This document shows positions 1 through 8,589 of a stretch of DNA of 64,000 nt, in pieces. Below the pieces are notes generated by a model. That model saw nothing but the letters and a program-made list of their open reading frames with translations. It searched no databases and was not told where the DNA came from. The translations under genes were made by a program, and so were the position numbers. How positions within the stretch are numbered: position 1 is the stretch's first letter; every line of letters starts with the position of its first letter. Origin of the DNA: Chryseobacterium sp. G0162 (GTDB taxonomy: Bacteria > Bacteroidota > Bacteroidia > Flavobacteriales > Weeksellaceae); assembly GCF_003815715.1 (NCBI RefSeq), contig NZ_CP033922.1, forward strand, positions 1,178,001-1,242,000, read 5' to 3'.

Positions 1-321
1 TTGATAATTTTTGATTTGGACAGCTTCTTCAATCTGAGTATTATTTTGAACTGAGAAGTCAAATTTTTCAAGATACTTCAAAGCATCAGAAACTGAACAT
101 CGATTCATTTGCTGAACTATTGAAATCACATCATAACTTTTCCCGGTTCCAAAATCAAATGCTTTATTTTTCACAAAATCAACAGACAAACTCGGGATTT
201 TTTCCTCCCTGTCAAGCGCAAAGTAAAATGCAGTTTTCCGATTTTCTTTTGCAGGAAAAAGGCTGAACGATTCCAAAACTTTTCTTATATTCACTTTTTC
301 TTTTACTTCTTCGCAATTCAT
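1..321 (-). CDS. Primase-like (CHC2/Toprim-type) mobile-element protein, N-terminal part
   Basis: The first 107 codons of a gene that runs off the left edge of the window. The start is the ATG at 321, just past the AT-rich origin region. The visible part has the pattern of the N-terminal domain of the DNA-primase-like proteins common on Bacteroidota mobile elements: a helix with NIRKVLESF, then a PSLSVD strand, FDFGTGKSYDVIS and a helix ending SDALKYL. The zinc-binding CHC2 cysteines of classical DnaG are not visible, which is usual in degenerate mobile-element versions. It is read away from the iteron array and would fit a role in element replication. The Toprim domain expected further on is outside the window, so the function is inferred from the N-terminus and context only. 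Confidence 0.6.
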   Translation of the reverse strand, partial: MNCEEVKEKVNIRKVLESFSLFPAKENRKTAFYFALDREEKIPSLSVDFVKNKAFDFGTGKSYDVISIVQQMNRCSVSDALKYLEKFDFSVQNNTQIEEAVQIKNYQ

Positions 322-339
322 TTTTTTTCTTTTTTAAAG

Positions 340-752
340 CAAATTTTTTATCCACATTTTCCTTTTTAATAAAAAAAAGACTTTTTAATTACTTTTAATA
401 TACTTTTAATGAGGCATTGTATCGTCTTATAGTAAAGGTTTTGAGCCGCTTTTTCGGTGAGCGCAATTCCGAATTCTGGTGAGCGCAATTCCGAAAATAG
501 AGTGACAGCAATTCCGAAAAAACAACAGTTTTCGGGTGAGTGCAATTCCGAATTCAACATTCTATTTTCATTCATTTTTAATACAAGACTCGTAGTTATC
601 CACATTTTTTTATGCTTATCCATATTTCTAGTGGGTTTTGAATTTCGGAGTGACCGCAATTCCGAAATATCATTCAAAAATTTTGGCACTTTAACATTTT
701 CTTAACTTCAGTGACCGCAATTCCGAATTCCGGTGAGCGCAATTCCGAATTC
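340..752. other. Putative iteron-type replication origin (oriV)
   Basis: This gene-free stretch combines the parts expected of a plasmid origin. Seven copies of a 17-19 bp iteron lie at 457-752. Perfect DnaA boxes TTATCCACA lie at 348-356 and 596-604, and a near match (TTATCCATA) at 616-624. Very A+T-rich tracts occur at 321-420 and 669-710. A Rep_3 family initiator gene lies directly next to it. The last iteron overlaps the rep stop codon. The iterons are downstream of rep rather than in front of it, which is less common. Function as an origin is inferred from these elements. Confidence 0.72.
457..752 (+). repeat. Seven directly repeated iterons
   Basis: Copies of the consensus GTGAGCGCAATTCCGAA begin at 457, 479, 502, 536, 650, 711 and 733. 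All seven point the same way. The start-to-start distance is 22 or 23 bp for three of the six intervals, about two helical turns, and 34, 114 and 61 bp for the others. Variants carry GTGACAGC, GTGAGTGC or GTGACCGC at the left end, while CAATTCCGAA is invariant. Direct repeats of this kind are the binding sites for Rep_3 family initiators. Confidence 0.9.
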
Positions 753-1881
753 AAATAATTATCGGGTAACCATTTGGTAATAATTCTCCCATTTTTGTAC
801 GCCGATAAATTTGTATAATGTGTTCCTGAATTTCATTCAGAAATAATTTCCCCTGAAATTCCGTAGATTTAATTTCCTTCAATCGAGCAGTTCGGATAAA
901 TTCTTTGAATGCCTTTTCTATCAAAACTCTGGTTTGTAGAACGTTTCTGTATTGATGGGAAAACTGGAGCATTTCATTTTCGTGCAGACCATATCTTTTC
1001 CTGATGTAACTTAATCTTTGTGCTATTTTTTCCGTATGGTTCAGATATGCTTCGCTTGATTCTAATTGTTCTCTTGTGTTACGAGATAAATTGTTGTTCA
1101 AAATGGTTTTAGTTAAATGAGGAATAATAAAGATTGAATCTCCTCTGTACTTGTAATTGAATGAAAGCGTGTTGAATGTATTCAAACTGGTTCTTGCAGG
1201 CTTCAAAAATTTGAAACAAAAATCCTTGGAAGTTTTATACTTCAATCCAAATTTTTTGTTCAGTGTAGACAGTTTTAAAACGGCTCCGTTTTCAGGCAGT
1301 TTTGCAAGCCAGATAGCGAAAATAATATGCTTATTGTTCCTGATATTGTACACCAAATTATACAAAACGTAATTGTATTCCGGGATGACCATTAGTTTCT
1401 TAAGCCAATAACTGCTGATTAAAAACGTGGTGTAACCTCTTTGGTCATAACTAGGTATAGAAATTAGTCCACCAAAAGTTTTGATTTCCTTGCCTTTGGA
1501 ATTAGTGGATTTGTACCAGCTCATTTTGAACTTCGTAAGAAATTCGTAAGCATCTACCACTTGCTTAGTAGAACCGCTTGGTGAAATTTTGCTGTTCCTG
1601 ATTTTTAAGGAAGCGAAAATATTGTTCTCAGTTTCAAACTCCTCATCAAACAAGGAGAGTTGTTTAGGTCGGTCTTCAGGCCGGAATTGCTCATTGCTGA
1701 TGGTAGAAACAATATTAAATATCACCCTAAGAGCATTGATGGGAATATCCGCAGCCTCGTGACCTTCGAAAATAAAATCGTCCACGAAATGGTTTCCCAA
1801 CCGAATTCTCTCAGGATTTACTTCATTATTACTTTCAAAATTCTTGCGGATCAACCGTAAATCCTTTTCCGGTACAGCCAT
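751..1881 (-). CDS. Rep_3 family plasmid replication initiator
   Basis: A 376-residue protein with the two-winged-helix layout of RepB/Rep_3 initiators. The N-terminal half contains ADIPINALRVIFNIVSTI and the FASLKIRNS/VVDAYEFLTKFKMSW region. A GLISIPSYDQRG strand follows, then the second domain with IIFAIWLAKLPENGAVLKLS and LNKKFGLKYK. Such proteins bind iterons and melt the origin. The adjacent array of seven iterons with DnaA boxes supports that role here. The stop codon lies inside the seventh iteron. The start at 1881 follows an A/T-rich leader without a clear ribosome binding site, as usual in this phylum. The presence of a Rep protein on what seems to be an integrated element suggests an autonomously replicating or formerly plasmid-borne stage. 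Confidence 0.83.
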   Translation of the reverse strand: MAVPEKDLRLIRKNFESNNEVNPERIRLGNHFVDDFIFEGHEAADIPINALRVIFNIVSTISNEQFRPEDRPKQLSLFDEEFETENNIFASLKIRNSKISPSGSTKQVVDAYEFLTKFKMSWYKSTNSKGKEIKTFGGLISIPSYDQRGYTTFLISSYWLKKLMVIPEYNYVLYNLVYNIRNNKHIIFAIWLAKLPENGAVLKLSTLNKKFGLKYKTSKDFCFKFLKPARTSLNTFNTLSFNYKYRGDSIFIIPHLTKTILNNNLSRNTREQLESSEAYLNHTEKIAQRLSYIRKRYGLHENEMLQFSHQYRNVLQTRVLIEKAFKEFIRTARLKEIKSTEFQGKLFLNEIQEHIIQIYRRTKMGELLPNGYPIII

Positions 1882-1963
1882 AATAATGCTTCAATTTGGT
1901 TTAAAATTTCAGTCTTTATTTTCCTTCCTTATATTCTAAATTGATTAAAATCGATTTGTAATT

Positions 1964-2170
1964 TTATATCAACTTGATTATCTCGCTTTCGATCGTTTTA
2001 GTACCGTCCGCAATACTGTAATATTTGTAAATATTAATTCCTTCACCTTAAAAGACCCTTTTCTCGACTTTACCGAAATTTGGGATCTTCACTTTTTGAA
2101 TTCCTTTGTACTCGGCAAGCATTCCGTTGATGGTTACTTTTTGACCGGGTTTTAAATCTGATAGTGTCAT
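1964..2170 (-). pseudogene. Small mobile-element protein interrupted by an in-frame stop
   Basis: From the ATG at 2170 the frame reads MTLSDLKPGQKVTING and continues for 40 residues to a TAA at 2050-2048. The same frame then continues without interruption through YYSIADGTKTIESEIIKL to a second TAA at 1966-1964, giving 68 codons in all. The reading on both sides of the first stop looks like one compact beta-rich protein, and a single substitution (AAA to TAA) would explain it. It lies between the winged-helix gene and rep, on the same strand. The product may simply be the 40-residue form. I do not recognise a family and assign no function. Confidence 0.45.
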
Positions 2171-2216
2171 AATTCAATTTTTTAGTGTGTTCTTATCCTA
2201 GACATTTGCCTAGGTT

Positions 2217-3155
2217 TCAAAGGTTGCCGTTTTGGGATTTTGGACGTTTTATATCCGGAATGGATTGAAGTGAAAGTTGATGGCTTTCCGTTTGACTATT
2301 CATAAAAGGTAACGTACTTTTCAATGAAGATTTCCAATTGGTAATGGGTCTATCAGAACTATTTTTCCAGCCATTGTTTTTCCAGTTTTCATATTTCGAT
2401 TGTATTTCAGGATCTAACTCAGGCTCATAAATTTTTAATGTTTCCGCATACGTCATAAATTCTTCCAAAGACGGAATATTTTCATCGTTCCCTTTTTGAT
2501 TTGTTGTTTGTGTTTGTGAGGATTGTATTGTTTGTAATAAATAGCTTTCAATTTCGTGATCAATGGTGTTTTCAGAAAAATTTTGAACGGGACGATCTGT
2601 AAGTAATGAAACTCCGGATTCTACTGTTTTTTGAATCAATTCTTCCTTTCCAATTTCTTCTTTACTCACCATTTCAGGGCTAGAAATTTGTGAAGGATAA
2701 TCTCCTATTAACCTGTATTTACACGCAAGTCCGCTTGTAGCTTGGTATTGAATTAATCCTAAATTTCGGAGCTTTTCTTTAGTGGATTTTACTGTTTTCC
2801 GAGTGACTCCTAATTCTATGCTTATGACAACATCTGAAATTTGAAAATCACAAGAGTCATTGTCAGAACCAATTTTCAGCAGGTATAAATACATTGAAAT
2901 TCCCGTTGTTCCAATTGATGTTTTTTGGTTGAAATCCCAAAACCGCTGCATTAATTCAAGGTAATGCATATTGTAAGGTTCCTGAAGATATGTTAAGCAG
3001 CTTCTTGACCTCAGAACTCCGAAGCCATAATTTTTGCTCTGTCGTCTTACCCTTGAGTAATATTTCAATGCCTTCCAATAGTTCAATTTTGAATTGCTGA
3101 AGGTCTTCCTTGGTGATAATAGATATTGCCATTTGTCAATTATTTTGTTCGACAA
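2217..3155 (-). CDS. Winged-helix DNA-binding protein of the replication module
   Basis: A 312-residue protein. Residues about 60-155 form a DnaD/RepA-like winged-helix region: HYLELMQRFWDFN, SIGTTGISMYLYLLKIG, DVVISIELGVTRKTVKSTKEKLRNLGLI. Here VTRKTVKSTKEKL looks like the recognition helix and the following residues form the wing. The C-terminal third is polar and low in complexity and holds an FMTYAETLKIYEPELD segment seen in similar flavobacterial mobile-element proteins. It is encoded upstream of and on the same strand as rep. A 34-bp palindrome ends 22 bp in front of its start and a second copy lies 339 bp further upstream, so it may bind these sites and regulate itself. A role in replication or its control is inferred. 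Confidence 0.55.
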   Translation of the reverse strand: MSNKIIDKWQYLLSPRKTFSNSKLNYWKALKYYSRVRRQSKNYGFGVLRSRSCLTYLQEPYNMHYLELMQRFWDFNQKTSIGTTGISMYLYLLKIGSDNDSCDFQISDVVISIELGVTRKTVKSTKEKLRNLGLIQYQATSGLACKYRLIGDYPSQISSPEMVSKEEIGKEELIQKTVESGVSLLTDRPVQNFSENTIDHEIESYLLQTIQSSQTQTTNQKGNDENIPSLEEFMTYAETLKIYEPELDPEIQSKYENWKNNGWKNSSDRPITNWKSSLKSTLPFMNSQTESHQLSLQSIPDIKRPKSQNGNL

Positions 3156-3176
3156 AATTTCAAAATCACGCTTAAT

Positions 3177-3210
3177 ATCTTTCGGTAGTTTCTCGGTACT
3201 ACCGAAAGAT
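3177..3210. promoter_or_regulatory. 34-bp palindrome, copy 1
   Basis: A perfect 12-bp inverted repeat, ATCTTTCGGTAG and CTACCGAAAGAT, is separated by the 10-bp spacer TTTCTCGGTA. It lies 22 bp in front of the winged-helix gene start at 3155, a position suited to an autoregulatory operator. The 12-10-12 layout also resembles a recombination or resolution site. The arms are identical to those of copy 2. Confidence 0.7.
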
Positions 3211-3515
3211 TCTCTTGTACACCCTTTGGATAAAGAGTCTTAGATCAATGGTTACTGGTGATTAAACTGATTTTTTTTGAAATTGGAAAAAAAACCTCCA
3301 ATGCATTGCGATAAGCAACACTTTTATTGGATTATAATTCAATATTTATATAAATTTTTTATTCCTTCCCATTAAGACTATAGTTTTCCCGACATTTTTA
3401 AGAATTAGCTTGATCGAATTCAAATTAGCTTGAAGTACTTTTAACTATCATCTAAGTAGAAATCTCTTTGATAATGGTGTGTGTAAAGTTTCTCTATGAA
3501 TAAATCACACAGAAG

Positions 3516-3549
3516 ATCTTTCGGTAGCTTATCGATACTACCGAAAGAT
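3516..3549. promoter_or_regulatory. 34-bp palindrome, copy 2
   Basis: The arms ATCTTTCGGTAG and CTACCGAAAGAT are repeated exactly, with the 10-bp spacer CTTATCGATA. The spacer agrees with copy 1 at seven of ten positions, so the conservation is strongest in the arms. This copy is 339 bp from copy 1 in a gene-free stretch. Precise duplication of arms and spacer length argues for a protein binding site rather than chance. Confidence 0.7.
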
Positions 3550-3734
3550 TACAATTACAATTCCTATGAAATACTATTTCATAGGTCAATTGTTGGAATT
3601 ATAAACGATAAGGACTCTTAATTTATAGTACATCAAGATTAAGGCAGCTTAAGATGTTATAAGTTTTAATAGGTGAAAATAGAATATGGTCTTATTTGAA
3701 ATTGGAGAATTATGTGTAGAAACTAATTGTTCTC

Positions 3735-4580
3735 CTATAGGTCTAAGTCATCCAAATACTGATTAAAATTATGCTGAAGCAATGACAGAAATTTTGTTCT
3801 ATCCGTTTTTCTTAACCGTATTTCGCTGAATGTTTTATGATAATTCCCTAAACCAATATTTAATGAATTTTCTGCCCAACGGAAAATTTCCGCCAGATCT
3901 GAATGACCTCCATTAAAACACTTCGTTTGATGAAGTGCATACAACAGCTCAATAAGGGCAACTTTCGGGGCTGTCCATTCCAGATTCTTAATATGGTCAA
4001 TAGAGTTTTCTTTACTGTCTTTTGAATCAATTTTATTTGTTAAATATTGTTCAAGAAGATCATTTGCCATTATTTGAGACACAATATGGTCGTGGGAAGT
4101 GGAAAATTCCTCATCATAACTGTACAATTCCGGACTGAGCTTCAACTTAAAATCAAATTTGAACCGAACGAAATATTTTTTGTCCAAGTATGTAGATTTA
4201 CGACGATAATAACTGATGAATTCTCTTTGCTCATTATAGAAATATAAAAGATTGGATCTCTCGTTTTCATAATACGATCTTAACGCCTGCGAATCAGCAT
4301 AGGGTTTTGAGGCTTCTATGGCAAGCACTTTGGAGTAGTAAATATAAACTGCTACGAACTGCGGTTTGGTATTTTTAAAGAAATATATTTCGTTACTCCA
4401 GTCCGGAAATTGATATTGGCGCAATAGGTCTTTCAATTGTCTTATAGAAGCGTCTGTTTCCATCAGAATTTCTTCTGCCCGAATCACAATATCATTCTCA
4501 CTTCTGTTGATCTGATCCACTGCCGTTGTAAGATCTTTCCAAAGCTGATCCACTTTTTTTTTAAAATTTTGTCCGTTCAT
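3735..4580 (-). CDS. rteC: RteC family protein
   Basis: A 281-residue cytoplasmic protein matching the RteC family of Bacteroidota conjugative transposons. The diagnostic C-terminal part is present: KVALIELLYALHQT, CFNGGHSDLAEIF, NIGLGNYHKTFSEIRLRK and a final LLQHNFNQYLDDL. The N-terminal half is rich in aromatic helices (YIYYSKVLAIEA, YYENERSNLLYFY). In CTnDOT, RteC activates the excision operon. The RteA/RteB two-component pair that controls it there is not seen in this window. The gene stands alone on the minus strand between the replication module and the AraC-type regulator. Its presence supports the view that the left part of the window belongs to an excisable element. Confidence 0.85.
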   Translation of the reverse strand: MNGQNFKKKVDQLWKDLTTAVDQINRSENDIVIRAEEILMETDASIRQLKDLLRQYQFPDWSNEIYFFKNTKPQFVAVYIYYSKVLAIEASKPYADSQALRSYYENERSNLLYFYNEQREFISYYRRKSTYLDKKYFVRFKFDFKLKLSPELYSYDEEFSTSHDHIVSQIMANDLLEQYLTNKIDSKDSKENSIDHIKNLEWTAPKVALIELLYALHQTKCFNGGHSDLAEIFRWAENSLNIGLGNYHKTFSEIRLRKTDRTKFLSLLQHNFNQYLDDLDL

Positions 4581-4631
4581 ACGTTTTTCAATTTTTTGTT
4601 AACGTAAAAATCGGGCTAAAAAATAATAAAG

Positions 4632-6341
4632 TCAGGTCTTCTTTAATTCTTCCTGTCTCATTCTAATAAAATCTCTAGGCCTGATACTGTTGATCTCGAG
4701 AAAGTGTGCTGAGAAGATCTGCCTGTTCGCCATCCCGCATATTTTGGCGAGTGTTTCAATTTTATAACTAAGATATATAGTTTCCTCTACAAGTAAATTG
4801 GTGATATATTTGATTCTTAAAGCTTTAAGGTATGTTGGAAATGTTACATCAAAGTGTACATTGAGTACATACGATAAATGGGTGCGGTTGCTTCCTATCA
4901 TTTTGGCAACAATGTCAAGTGTTAAATTCTGCTGAAGAAATTGTTTTTCGTCTTCAAAAATCTTTAGATTTGTTTTGATGTCCTCGATAATTTCTGAACT
5001 GTATAAGTCTAAACTGTTTTCATCAGATGAAGCGGGTGCTATGACGTCGAAAGTAATGGTTTCTTTTGAGGTATTTAATTTTTCCAGCACTTCCTGATAC
5101 CTGGCATTCAATTCCTTTTCTCTTTTCCTGAACCTCCAAATTAAAAAAAACAAGATTACCAGTCCCGCACCAATGAAAGAATATAAAATAACTTGATGAC
5201 CTCTGATCATCTGCTTCTTCTCTTCTATTAAATTGTCCGTATCATACTCGCTATAAATTTTGTCCGTGAGCATCACAAAGTCAGCATTAATAATGGAGTC
5301 GGCCTTTAACAACTGATCCGCGTAATATATCTTCCGTTCAGAATTCCCATTTTTTTTAGCATCATCGATCAGATACAGGTAACTTGATCTGATCTCAGGG
5401 GTAATAAACCAAAATTTATTAACCAGCGAATCAACTTTATTAAAATAGTTTAACGATTCAGCTCTGTTTCCCTTTGATCTATATAGTTTCCCTATATAAA
5501 AATAGACGCTCGTCAAGGAAGCGTAATCCTGATTGTTGCTCAGAATATCTTGAGACACTTTAAAGTGCTTCAATGCTTCATCTGCTTTTCCCTTTCTAAG
5601 TAACTGCACTCCCCTTCCTTTCTGGAAGTACCCAAACTCAATCATCAGCTCGCTGTTGTTATGAAGCCTTTCCAGCCCAATATTAATGAGGGAGTCTTCC
5701 TTATGATATAATTTCAGATTTCTATAACAAGTGCTTAAGCGATAAATACTGTTAAAATAACCTGATTCATTATTGAACCTGATGTTCCGATCTAAACTCT
5801 GTTTGGCATTTTTTTCAAAAAAATCAGCTGTCTCTTCAAAATGTAAGGCTGCATATTTATAGTATCCCAAATAGCTTTTGATCATTCCCAAATGATAGAT
5901 GATCTTATTTTTAAGGTAACCATCTTTTGAATTTTTTGAATATTTGAATGCTATTAAATATTCTTCTAAAGCTTTTTTATATTGTCTTAGATTATAGTAA
6001 TAAATAATTCCTTTTCCTGCGTAGGCTCTTGCGATCTGATCCTGGTCGTTTGATTTTACAGCGGTGACAATGGCACTGTCAGCGTATGATAATTTTCTGC
6101 TGGTTTCTTTGCTGTAATAGATGGCTTCTTCGTAACCTCGGATTAGTTTTTTAAGGTTATGGTCATTTTTTGCTTTGTCAATGTACATTTTGACAAAAAC
6201 CATTGCTCTTTCGTCATTCTCTGAGTAGGAATTGATCAATCGGGAAATCTCCTTGTAAGATTGTTGTTGTATCTCTTTACCTTGTGTCATAAACACAAAC
6301 AAAGTGAACAATAGTGGTAAAATTCTATTACAATAATACAT
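4632..6341 (-). CDS. TPR-containing membrane-anchored AraC-type regulator
   Basis: A 569-residue protein. An N-terminal signal or anchor (RILPLLFTLFVFM) is followed by about 340 residues of tetratricopeptide-like helical repeats (for example AYAGKGIIYYYNLRQYKKALEEY and YFYIGKLYRSKGNRAESLNYF, each a TPR unit). A transmembrane segment lies near residue 390 (ILYSFIGAGLVILFFLIW). The C-terminal part is an AraC-type helix-turn-helix domain with DIVAKMIGSNRTHLSYVLN and TLAKICGMANRQIFSAHF. This layout, with a periplasmic TPR sensor and a cytoplasmic AraC domain, is frequent in Chryseobacterium. It is divergent from the cluster that starts at 6599 and may regulate it. The inducer is unknown. Confidence 0.8.
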   Translation of the reverse strand: MYYCNRILPLLFTLFVFMTQGKEIQQQSYKEISRLINSYSENDERAMVFVKMYIDKAKNDHNLKKLIRGYEEAIYYSKETSRKLSYADSAIVTAVKSNDQDQIARAYAGKGIIYYYNLRQYKKALEEYLIAFKYSKNSKDGYLKNKIIYHLGMIKSYLGYYKYAALHFEETADFFEKNAKQSLDRNIRFNNESGYFNSIYRLSTCYRNLKLYHKEDSLINIGLERLHNNSELMIEFGYFQKGRGVQLLRKGKADEALKHFKVSQDILSNNQDYASLTSVYFYIGKLYRSKGNRAESLNYFNKVDSLVNKFWFITPEIRSSYLYLIDDAKKNGNSERKIYYADQLLKADSIINADFVMLTDKIYSEYDTDNLIEEKKQMIRGHQVILYSFIGAGLVILFFLIWRFRKREKELNARYQEVLEKLNTSKETITFDVIAPASSDENSLDLYSSEIIEDIKTNLKIFEDEKQFLQQNLTLDIVAKMIGSNRTHLSYVLNVHFDVTFPTYLKALRIKYITNLLVEETIYLSYKIETLAKICGMANRQIFSAHFLEINSIRPRDFIRMRQEELKKT

Positions 6342-6598
6342 TATGATAAGATATATTCAAATTTAATAAAAAAGACACAATTAAACGCTTTTTCAAACTT
6401 TACAATCAAAACAATAAACTGATTATCAATGATATACAAATAAATTTTGTTGGTAGAATTGATCAATAGTGACATTTAATGTATCAATTGATGCAACAAT
6501 AGTTTTTTTTAATTCCCTAACCCTCCTAATTTCGACATCAGAATTCTAATCAATATCAACAACCGGCCGGGATAAATTTTAAAACCATTATTAAAAAA

Positions 6599-7041
6599 AT
6601 GAAAAAGTATATCTCACTTTTAAGTCTAACAGCTATGCAGTCTTGTGAAAGAACCGAATCTGTTTCTGACATGACAGAACAGAAACAACAAAGTATTGAA
6701 ATTCCAAACAATAAAGAATCTTCAAAGAATGCAGATGGATCTTCAGAAACAAATGGCTCTAATAATTTTGAGACCGGTGATGATGATGAACCAAAAAAAG
6801 ATAAGCAGCACTGGAGGATAGTGAAAGATACGATCTGATAAATACGACTTCTGCTAAACTGAAACAGTTTCAAAAAATGGAAAATCAGAAAGTGATCTTA
6901 AGTACCGGAAAGAAGTGTACCGAAAGTGGAAAATGGGAGATTGAAGGAAGAATAAGCACTGCAGTTTACGTTTCAAAAGGCGAAGTAATGCCCGCCTACT
7001 GTGGAAAAAATGTCAAATGGATTTTAGTCAGAAAAGGATAA
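6599..7041 (+). pseudogene. Small lipoprotein gene, apparently frameshifted
   Basis: The frame starting at 6599 reads MKKYISLLSLTAMQSCE, a lipoprotein-type signal with a cysteine at residue 16, then an acidic polar linker, and stops at 6836-6838. A second open stretch in the frame one base back runs on to 7041 and ends in a compact domain (STGKKCTESGKWEIEGR, VMPAYCGKNVKWILVRKG). The only ATG of that second stretch (6877) has no ribosome binding site. Adding one base near 6830 joins both into a protein of about 147 residues ending 11 bp before the MauE-type gene. I therefore read it as one gene with a one-base deletion. The alternative is two small genes. The family is not recognised. Confidence 0.45.
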
Positions 7042-7052
7042 AAAAGAAAACT

Positions 7053-8567
7053 ATGAAAACCTTCAGAACAAGATTTATAGAATTTGTCAGCTATTTTTTC
7101 ATATTGCTCTTCTGCTATGCAAGTATCAGTAAAATGATGGATTTTGAAAATTTTCAGATTCAGATTGCACAATCTCCCCTATTGAGTGCATTTTCAAATG
7201 TCATGTCTTACGGAGTTCTAGTCATTGAACTTGCAATATGTATTTTATTGATCTTTGAGAGATCCAGAAAAATCGGATTATACAGTTCTTTTGTTCTGAT
7301 GGTTTCATTCACTGTATATATCTACATGATACTGAACTATAGCGAGTTTATTCCTTGCTCTTGTGGTGGAATCTTAGAAAAAATGGATTGGAAAACCCAT
7401 CTGATCTTTAATATTGCCACTGTTATCATAGCTGCTTTTGCAGTTATTTTATATTCAGATTCTAAACGACAGGAGATTTTTAAATCTGTGAGTCTGCTGC
7501 TCGTCTTATCAATAGTAAGTTGTTCAGCAATTATTCTGATGTACAGACAATCAGAATTTATGATCAAAAAGGAAAATAATTTTACACGAAGGTTTTTACA
7601 GCATCCGATAACAGAAGAAAAACGGTCCAATCTTCAGATCAACTCCTATTACTTTGCGGGCATTTCAAAAGATTCAGTATATCTGGGGAACTATACCGCT
7701 CCATTTCTACTGACATCAACTGATTTGAATTTTAAAGCAACGAAAGAAAACAGGGTATTACCGGATCGTTACAACTTTGATTTTAAAAGAGTACAGCTGA
7801 AAGTGAATGCCCAGAATTATTATCTGTATGACGGAAGTGTTCCTGTAATCTATCAGGGAATCTTGGGAAATCATCAAGCAAAGACCTTGAGCTTAGGACA
7901 GGCGTACTTTAGCCAATTGGTGAATATCAGTAAAGATGCCTTTGCAATCAGCACTTATTTCAAAGATTCAGAAAAGCAGACTTTAGGATTGTTGAATCCT
8001 TTGCAGAAAAATCCTCTGAATCTGAAATCGGGAATTCTTGGAAAAACCAATGACGGAATCTTTGATACTGATGGACAACTACATTTTGACCCGCTCACTC
8101 AGATTGCTGTTTATGTACACTATTACAAAAACCAGCTCTTGATAATGGATGACCATCTTACCGTCAAAGCGAAGTATAAAACCATTGATACGATAAGCAT
8201 TCCGCAGATTAAGGTTTCTGAACTTTCGGACGGAAAAAAGAAGATGAGCAAACCCCCATTGAAAGTCAATAAAAAAGCATTTGTATATGCAGGTCTGCTA
8301 TTCATAGAATCAAATCTCATCGGAAAATTTGAAGACAGGGACCGATGGAAAAATTCTTTTATTATTGATGTTTATTCAACTGTAAAACAAGGATATATCG
8401 GAAGTTTTTATCTACCAAATCCCAAAAAGGAAAAAAAGGTACAGTTTCATATTACAGATCAGCATCTTTATGTATTAACAGGAAATGAAATCATTAAATA
8501 TCGTTTTGCGCAGAACATCACTCAACATTTCATTGCAGGGGAAGCCGAAAACCTGAACCAAGAGTAG
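7053..8567 (+). CDS. MauE-type membrane protein with extracytoplasmic C-terminal domain
   Basis: The start at 7053 (MKTFRTRFIEFVSYFFILL) is preferred over the in-frame ATG at 7017, which overlaps the preceding gene. Residues 1-165 contain about five transmembrane helices with the MauE/DoxX pattern: CYASISKMMDFENF, LVIELAICILLIFE, and a CSCGG motif followed by W and H between helices. MauE proteins act in disulfide or quinone-linked maturation of periplasmic partners. The remaining 335 residues are extracytoplasmic, beta-rich and contain repeated FYFAGISKDSVYLGNY-like blades, suggesting a six-bladed propeller. The gene lies 22 bp before the DUF6520 peptide gene and is probably co-transcribed with it. 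The role is inferred: redox handling of the cysteine peptide is one possibility. Confidence 0.72.
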   Translation: MKTFRTRFIEFVSYFFILLFCYASISKMMDFENFQIQIAQSPLLSAFSNVMSYGVLVIELAICILLIFERSRKIGLYSSFVLMVSFTVYIYMILNYSEFIPCSCGGILEKMDWKTHLIFNIATVIIAAFAVILYSDSKRQEIFKSVSLLLVLSIVSCSAIILMYRQSEFMIKKENNFTRRFLQHPITEEKRSNLQINSYYFAGISKDSVYLGNYTAPFLLTSTDLNFKATKENRVLPDRYNFDFKRVQLKVNAQNYYLYDGSVPVIYQGILGNHQAKTLSLGQAYFSQLVNISKDAFAISTYFKDSEKQTLGLLNPLQKNPLNLKSGILGKTNDGIFDTDGQLHFDPLTQIAVYVHYYKNQLLIMDDHLTVKAKYKTIDTISIPQIKVSELSDGKKKMSKPPLKVNKKAFVYAGLLFIESNLIGKFEDRDRWKNSFIIDVYSTVKQGYIGSFYLPNPKKEKKVQFHITDQHLYVLTGNEIIKYRFAQNITQHFIAGEAENLNQE

Positions 8568-8589
8568 GCACCAAATTTAATTTTACATC

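Larger units (their letters stand above)
3156..3734. other. Intergenic region with two operator-like palindromes
   Basis: No gene is visible between the winged-helix gene and rteC. The stretch is A+T rich and holds the two matching palindromes listed separately. It probably contains the promoter of the winged-helix gene. A weak dyad (GGAGAA at 3704 and TTCTCC at 3730) next to the end of rteC may act as its terminator. Confidence 0.6.

Noticed and set aside
457..752. CRISPR array
   Set aside because: The repeats are short (17-19 bp), spacers are irregular and mostly 3-6 bp, and there are no cas genes; iterons fit better with the Rep_3 gene.
6556..6873. Open frame on the minus strand opposite the lipoprotein gene
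   Set aside because: The plus-strand reading has a lipoprotein signal and context; the minus reading shows only low-complexity serine-rich sequence.
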